DNA of 60,249 nucleotides, from assembly GCA_947566125.1 (NCBI GenBank), contig CANOIR010000007.1, positions 1 to 60,249 on the forward strand, in the 5' to 3' direction. The stretch is from an uncultured Ruminococcus sp. (GTDB lineage: Bacteria; Bacillota; Clostridia; Oscillospirales; Ruminococcaceae). Numbering within the stretch: the stretch's first letter is position 1; each line of letters begins with the position of its first letter. Positions 43,960-53,086 of the stretch are shown here, in pieces. The position numbers were made by a program, and so were the translations under genes. The notes beneath the pieces are model-generated. The model did not search any database and was not told the origin of the DNA. It worked only from the letters and a program-made list of their open reading frames with translations.

Positions 43960-45156
43960 TTATTTATCCAGAAGTTCTCTGCTCATAGCCCCAAGTATTT
44001 TTGTACCTTTTTCGAGCTGTTCATCTGTTGGAGTAGAGAAATTCATTCGGAATGATGTCGTTTTTTCGTTTTCATCTATAAGAAATGCATTGCCCGGAAC
44101 AAGAGCGATCTTATAATCCTTTACCGCTTTTTGACAGAATTCATTCATATCGCAGCCATCAGGTAATGTACACCATATGAAAAGTCCACCTTCAGGTTTA
44201 TTATATTTTATTTTTTTGGAGAATGTGCTGTCCATGCTGGAAAGCATTATATCACGTTTTCTGCGGTATATGCTTCTAAGTTTATTGAAATGTTCATCAA
44301 GGTCAACTGTACGCATAAATTGTTCGCATATAGCCTGTGCCCATATATTTGAGTGAACATCAGCAACCTGTTTGCATACTATCATTTTGGAAATGATTTC
44401 AGATGGTCCGCTTACATAGCCTGTACGGAATCCGGGAGCAAGTATCTTTGAAAATGTGCCTGAATAAATTACACGATTTTCAATATCCATACTCTTTATA
44501 GAAGGTACATCTTCACCGTCACATCTTAGGTCGCCATAAGGGTTGTCCTCCAGAATGACAACATTATACTTGTAGGCAAGTTCATAAAGCTTCTTTCTCT
44601 TTTGAAGAGAAGTTACTATTCCTGTAGGATTTTGGAAATTTGGTATTACATATATAAGCTTGCAGTTTGGATTTGTTTTAAGAGCTTCTTCAAGAGCTTC
44701 CATATTCATACCGTCATTTTCAAGAGGAATACCTACAATATTTACACCATAAGATTTAAAAGCATTGATCGAACCTATAAAGCTTGGTGATTCACAAATC
44801 AAAGTATCGCCACGATTCAAAAGAACCTTGCAGGCAAGTTCATTGGCTTGTTGTGCACCAGATGTTATAATAAGTTCGTCTTTTCCATCGCAGTAAGCGT
44901 TATCTTTGGCAAGACGTTCTTTAAGAAGATTTCTAAGTTCAGGATAACCCTCTGTAATGCTGTACTGCATTGCAAGGACAGGATTTTCCATAAGGAGCTG
45001 TTTTGATATTTCAGCTACTTTTTCAGTAGGGAATGCTTCTGGAGCTGGATTACCAGCAGCAAAAGAAATTACACCCGGCATACTTGTAAATTTTAAAATC
45101 TCACGTATTGCTGAAGGCTGAAGAGCCGATACATTGTCAGAGAATTGAAAACGCAT
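43960..45156 (-). CDS. PLP-dependent class I/II aminotransferase
   Basis: A 398-aa fold-type I enzyme close to 2-aminoadipate/aromatic aminotransferases of the LysN or MocR-like branch: MPGVISFAAGNPAPEAFP, SGAQQANELACKVL, NFQNPTGIV, EDNPYGDLR and the PLP lysine in SGTFSKILAPGFRTGYV. The amino donor and acceptor cannot be told. Start ATG after GAAAGGATA. A single promoter probably drives this gene and the 171-aa gene. Confidence 0.88.
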   Translation of the reverse strand: MRFQFSDNVSALQPSAIREILKFTSMPGVISFAAGNPAPEAFPTEKVAEISKQLLMENPVLAMQYSITEGYPELRNLLKERLAKDNAYCDGKDELIITSGAQQANELACKVLLNRGDTLICESPSFIGSINAFKSYGVNIVGIPLENDGMNMEALEEALKTNPNCKLIYVIPNFQNPTGIVTSLQKRKKLYELAYKYNVVILEDNPYGDLRCDGEDVPSIKSMDIENRVIYSGTFSKILAPGFRTGYVSGPSEIISKMIVCKQVADVHSNIWAQAICEQFMRTVDLDEHFNKLRSIYRRKRDIMLSSMDSTFSKKIKYNKPEGGLFIWCTLPDGCDMNEFCQKAVKDYKIALVPGNAFLIDENEKTTSFRMNFSTPTDEQLEKGTKILGAMSRELLDK

Positions 45157-45300
45157 AGTTCTAAATATCCTTTCTATCTATATTAAAATTTAGATATATA
45201 TATTATAGCACATATTTTCCGATTCAGCAACATAAATTTTAGAAAAATCTTCTGAAAATTTATTTGGTTATATTTTTTTATAAAAAGGGAGTGATTTTTT

Positions 45301-46944
45301 CTGAAAAAACAGACTTTTTTTAAGGGTTCGCTCATTCTAATGTTATCAGCAGCAATTTCTAAAGTGCTTGGTGCATTTTTCAAAATACCGCTTACCAATC
45401 TTCTTGGCGGTGTGGGAATGGGTTATTTCAGTTGTGCTTATGGACTTTTTCTGCCGATATATGCTTTATCGGCAACAGGACTTTCATCAGCAGTTGCAAA
45501 GCTCACTGCTGAATATGCAGCAAAAGGGTGTTTTAATAGTGTACGCCGAGTAAGGAATACATCAAGACTTCTCTTTTTGGGATTGGGTGCAGTATTAACA
45601 CTTATTATAATATTCTTATCAAAGCCTTTTGCAATATATACATCAGGAGATACAAGCTCATGGTATGCATTGCTTATGATAGCACCGTCAGCCCTTTTTG
45701 GCTGTATGAGTGCAGTGGAACGTGGATATTATGAAGGCTTGCAAAATATGTACCCTACGGCAATGTCACAGGCTGTAGAAGCTATTGTAAAAGTGATATG
45801 TGGACTTTGGTTTTCCAAGTTTGTACTTGAGCATGAATCACAGGTGCTTTTATTCTTTCCGAATGGCACAGATATTCTATCTGTTGCAGCAGCAGCGGCT
45901 GTTCTTGGAGTAACAGTTTCAACAGTAGGCGGACTTTGTTATTTCTTTTTTAGAAATCTTTTAGGCGGTGATGGATTTAGCCGCAGCAGCTTATGTGCTG
46001 GAAATATTGATTCACGTCGACATATTGCTAAAAGGCTTATGATAACTATGCTTCCGATAACTCTTGGTTCAGTCGGAGCAACTCTTACATCAATAATAGA
46101 CCTTTGTACAATTATGCGATGCATAGATTTCTCTCAGGAACATAGTATGGCTGTCCTTATAAGTCGCTTTGGAGATATAGCAGCAGATAGGGCATTTCCA
46201 GCGTTTGTATATGGTGCGTTTACGGGAATGGCTTTGACTGTATTTAATCTTGTGCCGTCTATTACAAATATGTATGGCAGAAGTGTTTTGCCTTGTGCGG
46301 CACATGCTTGTGCAAAGGGAAAGATAGAATCACTTCGTGAGCAGGTACGATCAGTATTGTTTGCAGCCGGACTTATTGCAGTTCCATCGGGTATAGGTCT
46401 TATAATGCTTGCAGACCCTATAATGCTTACTCTTTATAGTGAGCATACTGAAGAGGCTTCTATTGCAGCAAATGCACTTGCTGCATTATCACCTGGAATG
46501 GTTTTTATTTGTCTTGTTACACCGCTTTTTAGTATAATGCAGGGAATAGGCAGAGCCGATCTTCCTGTAAAGCTGATGCTTGTAGGAGTAGCAGTAAAAC
46601 TTTTAGGAAATTTGCTGCTTATACCTTCTCCATTATTTACAGAAACGGGAGCAGGAATATCCACAAGTATATGTTATGGGATCATGTTGGTACTGTCGCT
46701 TATAAGTTTAAGGCATGAACTTAAAGAAAATCTTGGGATAATAAAAACTATGCTGCCTATTGTTTATGCTTCACTTATGAGCGGCGGCGTTGTGTATATT
46801 TTAAAATCAGTTCTTCGTTCATATAATATAATAATTCAGCTTGCCGGCTGTATATCTGGAGCCATAATTATATATTGTATAGTATTGTGGCTTATGGGTC
46901 ATTCAAGAAAAAATATACGTGAAATGCTTAGTTTAAGAATTTAA
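45301..46944 (+). CDS. spoVB: SpoVB/MurJ-superfamily flippase, apparent CTG start
   Basis: A 547-aa protein with about 14 spans of the polysaccharide transporter (MATE/MOP) superfamily, closest in pattern to SpoVB: KQTFFKGSLILMLSAAISKV then LGAFFKIPLTNLLGGVGMGY. SpoVB is needed for spore cortex peptidoglycan. The conserved N-terminus extends 13 codons ahead of the first ATG (45340). In that frame the only near-cognate start is CTG at 45301, 9 bases after AAGGGAG. Either CTG is used or a base error hides an ATG/TTG. Confidence 0.85.
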   Translation: MKKQTFFKGSLILMLSAAISKVLGAFFKIPLTNLLGGVGMGYFSCAYGLFLPIYALSATGLSSAVAKLTAEYAAKGCFNSVRRVRNTSRLLFLGLGAVLTLIIIFLSKPFAIYTSGDTSSWYALLMIAPSALFGCMSAVERGYYEGLQNMYPTAMSQAVEAIVKVICGLWFSKFVLEHESQVLLFFPNGTDILSVAAAAAVLGVTVSTVGGLCYFFFRNLLGGDGFSRSSLCAGNIDSRRHIAKRLMITMLPITLGSVGATLTSIIDLCTIMRCIDFSQEHSMAVLISRFGDIAADRAFPAFVYGAFTGMALTVFNLVPSITNMYGRSVLPCAAHACAKGKIESLREQVRSVLFAAGLIAVPSGIGLIMLADPIMLTLYSEHTEEASIAANALAALSPGMVFICLVTPLFSIMQGIGRADLPVKLMLVGVAVKLLGNLLLIPSPLFTETGAGISTSICYGIMLVLSLISLRHELKENLGIIKTMLPIVYASLMSGGVVYILKSVLRSYNIIIQLAGCISGAIIIYCIVLWLMGHSRKNIREMLSLRI

Positions 46945-47147
46945 ATTTACATCTTAGTTTATTTTTAGCTTATGTAGATTTATAATTTTTTCAAAATTTA
47001 ATATTTAGAAATAATTTGTTAAATAAAAATTAAACAATAAACAGCTATTTCGATTTATAATAAATAATATAGAACACTGTGAAGGTAATTTGTACATAAT
47101 ATCAATAATTGTATGGAAAATCAAATAATTTGAAAGGATGACGAATT

Positions 47148-48587
47148 ATGAATAGCAAAATAAGGAATCAATGGATACAAATATCAGCGGTTGTTGTGGC
47201 AGCAGCTTGTGCAGTAACAGCAACAGTTGCTGGTGTAAGCGGATCTTTTTCACATTCACCAATAACTGCCTATGCCTTGGAATCAGGCTATGAGCTTAGT
47301 CTTAGTCTTGAACCAAATGATGATGGTGAAGGTTATCATTATAATCTTGATTTATCTGATATAACAAAGGCTGATGTAGGAAAAAAGATCAGCATTGAAT
47401 TTACAGCAGCTAAATATAAGAATCAGACCCTGAATGGTGCGATTGGTTATTCTGATCCTACAGATGGATATAATTGGGCACAAACTAAATGGGAAGCTAA
47501 ATCCGATGCTAATGGTACATATACATTAGAGTTTGAAATTACAGAAGGACTTGTTGGACATAATGCAGTACAGATTCAGTGCTGGTATCCTACTTGTGAT
47601 GCTGTTGATTCATACAAGGTAGTATTTGATAAAGATGGAGCCGGTGCAGTAACTACAACTGCAACTGAAACATCGGTAACAACACAGGTTACCGGTGCAC
47701 CTGAAACTGGTACTGAAGTTGAATTTACAGAGGGTACACAGGAAGGCCAGGATGGCGATATTCAGGCAGTTGCTACATTTGACCCAAGTGATGCTAAATA
47801 TGCAGTAATTAAGTACAAGGTGCTTTCAGACGATTTAGAGTCCAGTGGCGGCATTGGTACATATAACGGTGAATGGACTCAGGTTAATTTTAATGAAGAA
47901 GTAGGCGATGACGGTATTGTAACAGTAACATATCAGATACCATCTGATGTTGGCGAAACTGTAAAGGTAATGGTATTTTATCCATCAAATGAAAAAGTAA
48001 AGTTCCAGAGCATTACATTGTACAAAGATAGTGAGACGACTACAACTGTATCTTCAAACACAAGTGTAACAACACTTACAACTACAAAGACAACTACTAC
48101 AACAAGTTTTAAACCTGATAAGACAGTAAGTGTTGGTTCAACAAATAATATTATAAATGTTATAAATAAGTGTTATCTTGTTGCAACAATGAAAGCATCG
48201 GCAGGCACTCAGCTTAATGGAGCAGTTTATTATGATAATAAGGAGCTTAAGTTTAATGGAACTACCGGTTCTGACGGCTTGCTTACAGTTGGATTTAAGA
48301 TCCGCAGCGGACTTAGTGAGTGCAATTTCCAAATTCAAAGTTCAAGCGGTTCAAATTCTATTCCTACATCATTTACAACTTATTATTTAGGCGATGCTTC
48401 TCTTAATGGCAAAGTAAACGGCAGTGATATACGTGCTATTGCTAATTATCTTAAGGGTTCTGAAAAGAAGACGGAGATTAAGAACGCTGTGTGTGATTAC
48501 AATGGTGATGGAAGTGTAACTATGATAGATGCTGAATTATTGACAAAGGCACTTATCGGTCCGTCTACAATTGCAGGCAACGAGTAA
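47148..48587 (+). CDS. Secreted modular protein: three beta modules, Thr-rich linkers, C-terminal dockerin
   Basis: A 479-aa exported protein (signal peptide about residues 1-42). Three related modules at about 45-165, 205-295 and 330-410 share the pattern GA(I/V)GYxD...W...DGxxTVxFxI, with one or two tryptophans in the first two. Threonine-rich linkers separate them (VTTTATETSVTTQ; TTLTTTKTTTTTS). A type I dockerin ends the protein (GDASLNGKVNGSDIRAIANY; CDYNGDGSVTMIDAELLTKA). No catalytic motif is seen, so a docked carbohydrate-binding protein is likely. The plan recalls non-catalytic starch-binding Sas proteins of Ruminococcus bromii amylosomes, but I cannot confirm homology. GAAAGGATG before the ATG. 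Confidence 0.8.
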   Translation: MNSKIRNQWIQISAVVVAAACAVTATVAGVSGSFSHSPITAYALESGYELSLSLEPNDDGEGYHYNLDLSDITKADVGKKISIEFTAAKYKNQTLNGAIGYSDPTDGYNWAQTKWEAKSDANGTYTLEFEITEGLVGHNAVQIQCWYPTCDAVDSYKVVFDKDGAGAVTTTATETSVTTQVTGAPETGTEVEFTEGTQEGQDGDIQAVATFDPSDAKYAVIKYKVLSDDLESSGGIGTYNGEWTQVNFNEEVGDDGIVTVTYQIPSDVGETVKVMVFYPSNEKVKFQSITLYKDSETTTTVSSNTSVTTLTTTKTTTTTSFKPDKTVSVGSTNNIINVINKCYLVATMKASAGTQLNGAVYYDNKELKFNGTTGSDGLLTVGFKIRSGLSECNFQIQSSSGSNSIPTSFTTYYLGDASLNGKVNGSDIRAIANYLKGSEKKTEIKNAVCDYNGDGSVTMIDAELLTKALIGPSTIAGNE

Positions 48588-48625
48588 ATTTGTTTGATTT
48601 ATAAATTTTAATTTAATTTGATAAT

Positions 48626-48665
48626 AAAGACTGTACCGGACTTATGTCATGTGCAGTCTTTTTGC
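48626..48665 (+). terminator. Terminator after the dockerin protein gene
   Basis: AAAGACTG / CAGTCTTT stem (48626-48633 and 48654-48661) followed by T run, directly followed by the ychF promoter. Confidence 0.75.
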
Positions 48666-48694
48666 TTGACATAAGGAGAAAAAAACGTTATAAT
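48666..48694 (+). promoter_or_regulatory. Perfect sigma-A promoter of ychF
   Basis: TTGACA (48666-48671), 17-base spacer, TATAAT (48689-48694). Confidence 0.85.
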
Positions 48695-48755
48695 ATTGAT
48701 GAACTAATCTGGAGATTTCCGGAATAATTATAAAGAATATAAGGATGGTGCTTTT

Positions 48756-49850
48756 ATGAAGCTTGGTATGGTAGGTCTTCCGAATGTCGGTAAGAGTACA
48801 CTTTTTAATGCATTGACAAATGCCGGTGCAGAGTCTGCAAATTATCCATTTTGTACAATTGAAAAAAATATAGGTATAGTATCTGTACCGGATTCACGTC
48901 TTGATAAATTGGCTGAGATGTATAATCCGGATAAATTTACTCCTGCAACCCTTGAATTTGTGGATATTGCTGGACTTGTAAAAGGTGCATCAAAGGGTGA
49001 AGGACTTGGAAATAAATTCCTTGCAGATATTCGTGAAGTTGATGCTATTGTTCATGTTGTACGCTGCTTTGAGGATATGAATATCATTCACGTTGATGGA
49101 AATATCAATCCTGCAAGAGATATTGAAACTATAAATCTTGAGCTGATATTTTCTGATATTGATGTTGTTGCAAGAAGAATTGACCGTACGAAAAAGGCTC
49201 TTAAGGGTGATAAGAAATTACAAGGACAGCTTGATTTCCTTGAGCGTTTGAAAGAACATCTGGAAAACGGAAAGTCTGCAAGAGGATTTGATTTTACAGA
49301 CGAAGAGCGTATTTGGATAAAGGAAACACCGCTTCTTTCAGCCAAACCTGTTATATATGCAGCCAATATGAGTGAAGCTGATTTTACAGAGGGAATAGAT
49401 TCTAATCCGAATTATAAGACTGTATGCGATATAGCAGCTGAAGAAAAATCTGCCGTATTGCCTATATGTGCTAAAATTGAAGCAGAAATATCTGATATGG
49501 ATGCGGAAGATAAAGCAATGTTCTTGGAAGAGCTGAATCTAGAAGAGTCGGGACTTAATAGAATCATTCGTGAAGGATACAGCCTTTTAGGTCTTATTTC
49601 TTATTTAACAGCAGGTCAGCCGGAAGTAAGAGCTTGGACTATTACCCGTGGTACAAAAGCACCTCAGGCAGCTGGAAAAATACATACAGATTTTGAAAAG
49701 GGATTTATCCGTGCAGAAGTCGTGTCGTTTGACGACCTTATGGAATGCGGTTCAATGTCAGCCGCAAAGGAAAAAGGTCTGGTTCGACTTGAAGGTAAAG
49801 ATTACGTTATGCAAGATGGCGATATTGTTTTGTTTAGATTTAATGTTTAA
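48756..49850 (+). CDS. ychF: Ribosome-associated ATPase YchF
   Basis: A 364-aa OBG-family P-loop NTPase. G1 GLPNVGKST, G3-like DIAGLVKGASKGEGLGNKF and NMSE in place of NKxD, which is the feature that makes YchF prefer ATP. A coiled-coil segment and a C-terminal TGS domain follow. It binds ribosomes and is linked to oxidative-stress and translation fidelity. AAGGATGG precedes the ATG. Confidence 0.95.
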   Translation: MKLGMVGLPNVGKSTLFNALTNAGAESANYPFCTIEKNIGIVSVPDSRLDKLAEMYNPDKFTPATLEFVDIAGLVKGASKGEGLGNKFLADIREVDAIVHVVRCFEDMNIIHVDGNINPARDIETINLELIFSDIDVVARRIDRTKKALKGDKKLQGQLDFLERLKEHLENGKSARGFDFTDEERIWIKETPLLSAKPVIYAANMSEADFTEGIDSNPNYKTVCDIAAEEKSAVLPICAKIEAEISDMDAEDKAMFLEELNLEESGLNRIIREGYSLLGLISYLTAGQPEVRAWTITRGTKAPQAAGKIHTDFEKGFIRAEVVSFDDLMECGSMSAAKEKGLVRLEGKDYVMQDGDIVLFRFNV

Positions 49851-49907
49851 GTAATATTTATCATTATTATGCGAAATTGTTATATTACACAAAAATTTGA
49901 AATTCAT

Positions 49908-49936
49908 TTGCACATGGGAAGAATTTGTAGTATAAT
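49908..49936 (+). promoter_or_regulatory. Promoter of prfB
   Basis: TTGCAC (49908-49913), 17-base spacer, TATAAT (49931-49936). The leader from here to the ATG is about 135 bases. Confidence 0.7.
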
Positions 49937-49969
49937 AATATCGTGTCAGTTTATAATAACTTATTTAGA

Positions 49970-50050
49970 TTGCCTCGCACATCCACACGCTTATGCGTGT
50001 TACGTGCGAATCGGCAAATAGCAAACACTAAAAATTTTTGTCGTTTGCTA
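49970..50050 (+). promoter_or_regulatory. Structured prfB leader with two stable hairpins
   Basis: Hairpin 1: TCGCAC / GTGCGA enclosing ACACGC-TTAT-GCGTGT (49975-50009), extendable by TTGCC / GGCAA. Hairpin 2: ATAGCAAAC / GTTTGCTAT (50018-50026 and 50043-50051). No T run follows, so this is not a terminator. It ends just before the prfB ribosome binding site. Confidence 0.6.
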
Positions 50051-50077
50051 TATATGAATACAGAAAGGAAAATCGTC

Positions 50078-51196
50078 ATGGTATTATTAGATGAATTGCG
50101 TGTGGCAATGTGTGATCATCGTAAGGATATGAAGGATTTATATGACGTTTTAGGTCTTGAGAAATCTAAAGCACGTTATGATGATCTTCAAGCACAGATT
50201 GCTGCTGATGGATTTTGGGATGACCTTGATAATTCTCAGAAAGTTTTGCAGGAATCAAAATCTCTTGAAAATAAAATCAATAAATATAATAAATTGAATG
50301 ACAGTCTGGAAGATATTATCGCACTTATTGAGCTTTCAATTGAAGAGGGAGTAACAGAAAGTGATGAGGATATAAATTCCGAAATTGAAGTTTTTGAAAA
50401 AACTCTTGAGGAAATGCGTCTTTCTTCACTGCTTACAGGTGAATATGACAATTCAAATGCTATTCTGACATTTCACGCCGGTGCAGGCGGAACAGAAGCT
50501 CAGGACTGGGCAGAAATGCTTTATCGTATGTATCATCGTTGGGCAGAAAGACATAATTTCAAGGTAACTACACTTGATTATCTTGATGGTGATGAAGCAG
50601 GACTTAAAAGTGCATCTATCCTTATTGAAGGTGAAAATGCATATGGTTTCTTAAAATCAGAATCAGGCGTACACAGATTAGTTCGTATATCTCCGTTTGA
50701 TGCATCTGGCAGACGACATACATCATTTTCTGCACTTGAAGTAATGCCGGAAATTGATGATAATATGGAAGTTGATATTAGACCGGAAGATGTTAAAATG
50801 GACGTGTTCCGTGCAAGCGGTGCAGGCGGTCAGCATATCAACAAGACCAGTTCTGCTGTACGTTTGACACATATTCCTACAGGTATTGTAGTATCATGTC
50901 AAACTCAGAGAAGTCAGTTCCAAAACAAAGACTTTGCAATGAAAATGCTTAAATCAAAGCTTGTTGAGATAAAAGAAAGAGAACATCTGGATAAGATAGC
51001 AGATATTAAAGGTGTGCAAAAGGAAATTGCATGGGGTGCACAGATTCGTTCATATGTATTTATGCCATATACTCTTGCAAAAGATCACCGTACCAATTTT
51101 GAAAATGGTAATATTCAGGCAGTAATGGACGGCGATTTAGATGGATTTATCAATGCATATCTTAAAGGTCTTACCAGCGGAACATTGCAGAAATAA
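50078..51196 (+). CDS. prfB: Peptide chain release factor 2, without programmed frameshift
   Basis: A 372-aa class I release factor. The SPF tripeptide (RISPFDASGRRH) marks RF2, which reads UGA and UAA, and GAGGQHINKTSSAVRL carries the GGQ that triggers peptidyl-tRNA hydrolysis. The frame is open from the ATG at 50078 onward, without the in-frame UGA and +1 shift seen in many bacterial prfB genes. The ATG follows AGAAAGGAAAA; upstream in-frame codons belong to the hairpin leader. Strong terminator after the gene. Confidence 0.93.
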   Translation: MVLLDELRVAMCDHRKDMKDLYDVLGLEKSKARYDDLQAQIAADGFWDDLDNSQKVLQESKSLENKINKYNKLNDSLEDIIALIELSIEEGVTESDEDINSEIEVFEKTLEEMRLSSLLTGEYDNSNAILTFHAGAGGTEAQDWAEMLYRMYHRWAERHNFKVTTLDYLDGDEAGLKSASILIEGENAYGFLKSESGVHRLVRISPFDASGRRHTSFSALEVMPEIDDNMEVDIRPEDVKMDVFRASGAGGQHINKTSSAVRLTHIPTGIVVSCQTQRSQFQNKDFAMKMLKSKLVEIKEREHLDKIADIKGVQKEIAWGAQIRSYVFMPYTLAKDHRTNFENGNIQAVMDGDLDGFINAYLKGLTSGTLQK

Positions 51197-51215
51197 AAAT
51201 TAAAAATAAAAACAG

Positions 51216-51252
51216 GGCTGTTGCAGAGGTTTTAGTTGCAATAGCCTTTTTT
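51216..51252 (+). terminator. Terminator of prfB
   Basis: GGCTGTTGCA / TGCAATAGCC stem with one G:T pair, then TTTTTT. Confidence 0.85.
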
Positions 51253-51260
51253 CATTATAA

Positions 51261-51397
51261 ATCCCTTCACCCATTGCCTTCCCTGAAAGGGAAGGTGGCA
51301 CGGATTTAGCTGTGACGGAAGGGTAAAAACAAAACAATGATAAATCTCTCCACCGCCAGTGGCGGTTCCTCTCCTTTTTCAAGGGAGGCTTTTTTCT
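51261..51397. repeat. REP-like hairpin-rich block
   Basis: Contains CCTTCCC-TGAA-AGGGAAGG, CCGCCAGTGGCGG and a final terminator-like CTCTCCTT...AAGGGAGGC with TTTTTT. It is richer in G+C than the surroundings and resembles REP-type sequences I know from other gut Firmicutes genomes. Only one block is seen in this window. Confidence 0.6.
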
Positions 51398-51416
51398 TTA
51401 GGGTTATTTATATATC

Positions 51417-51443
51417 ATAAATATTGACAGTGCTGCATAAACT
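51417..51443 (+). promoter_or_regulatory. Possible sigma-E promoter of spoIIP
   Basis: ATA (51417-51419), 16-base spacer, CATAAACT (51436-51443), which differs from the Bacillus sigma-E -10 consensus CATACAMT at one position. spoIIP is sigma-E controlled in Bacillus. No good sigma-A promoter is present. Confidence 0.4.
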
Positions 51444-51476
51444 TAAACATCACGGATATAATAACGAGGTGATGGA

Positions 51477-52613
51477 ATGAGAAAGCGTCTTTCTCGAAGA
51501 GCAGCTGCAAGATTACGCCGAAAAATAATTGCTGCTGTAAGCATTTTAATAGCCGCCGCTGCAATTTGTGCGTCATTAAATGGAAATTATTCTGAAAAGA
51601 ATAACGATATTGACAACTCTGAAGATAGAACAGATATACTCAGCAATGTCTGCAATGAAGTCTATGTTGATTTGCAGAGAGAAGAATGGAATCCGCTTAG
51701 TGATCAAGCAATTGATGCCAATGCTGATAAAAATTCAGAAGGGGAATCAGAAGAAACATCTTCCGATGATACAAATAAAGGTGATAAGCCTTATCCGGAA
51801 AAATGGAATGTGAATGATGATACTGAAATAATACGTACATCACTAAGCGGATATTCAGGCGATAAGTTTTTTTCACTTGACAACGGCGGACAGGTGTCGA
51901 ATAGTACATCTATATCCAACAGCGAATTATTACAGGAAAGTGTTTTAAAGCCAGCCTTTAAAATATCTGTAAATGAGAAGCCACAGGTGCTTATAATGCA
52001 TACTCATACTACTGAAACATACGAGCCATATGTGCGAGAATCTTTTGATCCAAGTTTTAATTATAGGACTACTGAAAGCACCAAGAATGTTGTAGCAGTA
52101 GGTGAGATCATAGCTGAAAAGCTAAGAGATGCCGGAATAATTACTATACACGATGAAACTATACATGATTATCCATCATATACAGGTGCATATGAACGCA
52201 GTGCAGAAACTGTAAAATCAATTTTAGAGGAAAATCCGAGCATTAAGGTTGTACTTGACATACATAGAGATGCAATAGGTACAGAAAGTTCTATTACACA
52301 GCCGATAGTAGAGATAGACGGAAAAGAGTCGGCTCAGGTTATGATAATATCAGGATGTGATGATGGAACTATGGATATGCCGAATTATATGTTCAACTTT
52401 CGTTTTGCCTGTCGATTGCAAGAGCAAATGGAAAGTATGTATCCAGGACTTACACGACCTTTGCTTTTTGACTACAGAAGATATAATCAGGATCTAACAA
52501 CAGGCAGTTTACTTATTGAAGTGGGTTCTCACGGCAATACATTGGAACAGGCAATGTATGCCGGCTCTCTATTGGGCGATGCTTTGGCGGAGGTTTTGCT
52601 TGATCTGCATTAA
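51477..52613 (+). CDS. spoIIP: Stage II sporulation protein P
   Basis: A 378-aa membrane-anchored peptidoglycan amidase/endopeptidase of the engulfment DMP complex. Basic N-terminus and one span (IIAAVSILIAAAAICASLN), an acidic linker, then the SpoIIP domain: QVLIMHTHTTETYEP with the first zinc ligand, VVLDIHRDAIG, and LLIEVGSHGNTLEQAM near the end. GAGGTGATGGA precedes the ATG. A 100-aa gene follows in the same direction. Confidence 0.93.
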   Translation: MRKRLSRRAAARLRRKIIAAVSILIAAAAICASLNGNYSEKNNDIDNSEDRTDILSNVCNEVYVDLQREEWNPLSDQAIDANADKNSEGESEETSSDDTNKGDKPYPEKWNVNDDTEIIRTSLSGYSGDKFFSLDNGGQVSNSTSISNSELLQESVLKPAFKISVNEKPQVLIMHTHTTETYEPYVRESFDPSFNYRTTESTKNVVAVGEIIAEKLRDAGIITIHDETIHDYPSYTGAYERSAETVKSILEENPSIKVVLDIHRDAIGTESSITQPIVEIDGKESAQVMIISGCDDGTMDMPNYMFNFRFACRLQEQMESMYPGLTRPLLFDYRRYNQDLTTGSLLIEVGSHGNTLEQAMYAGSLLGDALAEVLLDLH

Positions 52614-52664
52614 ATTATTTTAAGTTGTTTAGTATGGTTGTTTTAATATGGAGGAATATACAAA

Positions 52665-52967
52665 ATGAAAAGAAAGATTATTCAGGCGGCTAAAATACTT
52701 ATAGCCTATATTATGCTTAACATAGGTTTGCTTAGTTGGATAGAGGTTTCATCAGTATCGGGAAATAAGATGAGTTCGGCACAGACTGCAATGGCTGAGA
52801 TAAAGAAAGATCCAGATAAAGGTATGGAGATAAGTATTTTGGGCAGAAGTGCTGTTTTTGATTTTTCATTTATGGAGTCTAAAGATGTACAGACTTTGCT
52901 GCTTGCTTTTGCAGACCCGATTTTTATTCCTCTGGTGAGTGACATATCTGGTTTTGATTTTGAATAA
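52665..52967 (+). CDS. Small hypothetical membrane-anchored protein after spoIIP
   Basis: A 100-aa protein with one N-terminal span (ILIAYIMLNIGLLSWIEV) and a short extracytoplasmic part (AEIKKDPDKGMEISILGRSA). I recognise no family. GGAGGAATA lies before the ATG, 51 bases after spoIIP, so it may be part of the same sporulation transcript. Confidence 0.65.
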   Translation: MKRKIIQAAKILIAYIMLNIGLLSWIEVSSVSGNKMSSAQTAMAEIKKDPDKGMEISILGRSAVFDFSFMESKDVQTLLLAFADPIFIPLVSDISGFDFE

Positions 52968-52992
52968 TTATAAAATATAAATAAAAATAGAA

Positions 52993-53032
52993 AAACTGCC
53001 GTATTGTTGAAAGGCTAACAATACGGCAGTTT
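52993..53032. terminator. Bidirectional terminator between the spoIIP and agrBD units
   Basis: Perfect 16-bp stem AAACTGCCGTATTGTT / AACAATACGGCAGTTT with A/T runs on both sides. It ends transcripts from both directions. Confidence 0.9.
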
Positions 53033-53086
53033 GTTTTGATACATTTAGCTGGCATTGACCAATATAATATATCCGTTTGCTGACTC

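Noticed and set aside
45183..45398. 71-codon minus-strand frame at the spoVB start
   Set aside because: It overlaps the spoVB ribosome binding site and start in antisense and has no ribosome binding site of its own.
49943..50077. 45-codon N-terminal extension of prfB
   Set aside because: It translates the two leader hairpins, is not RF2-like, and the ATG at 50078 has the ribosome binding site.
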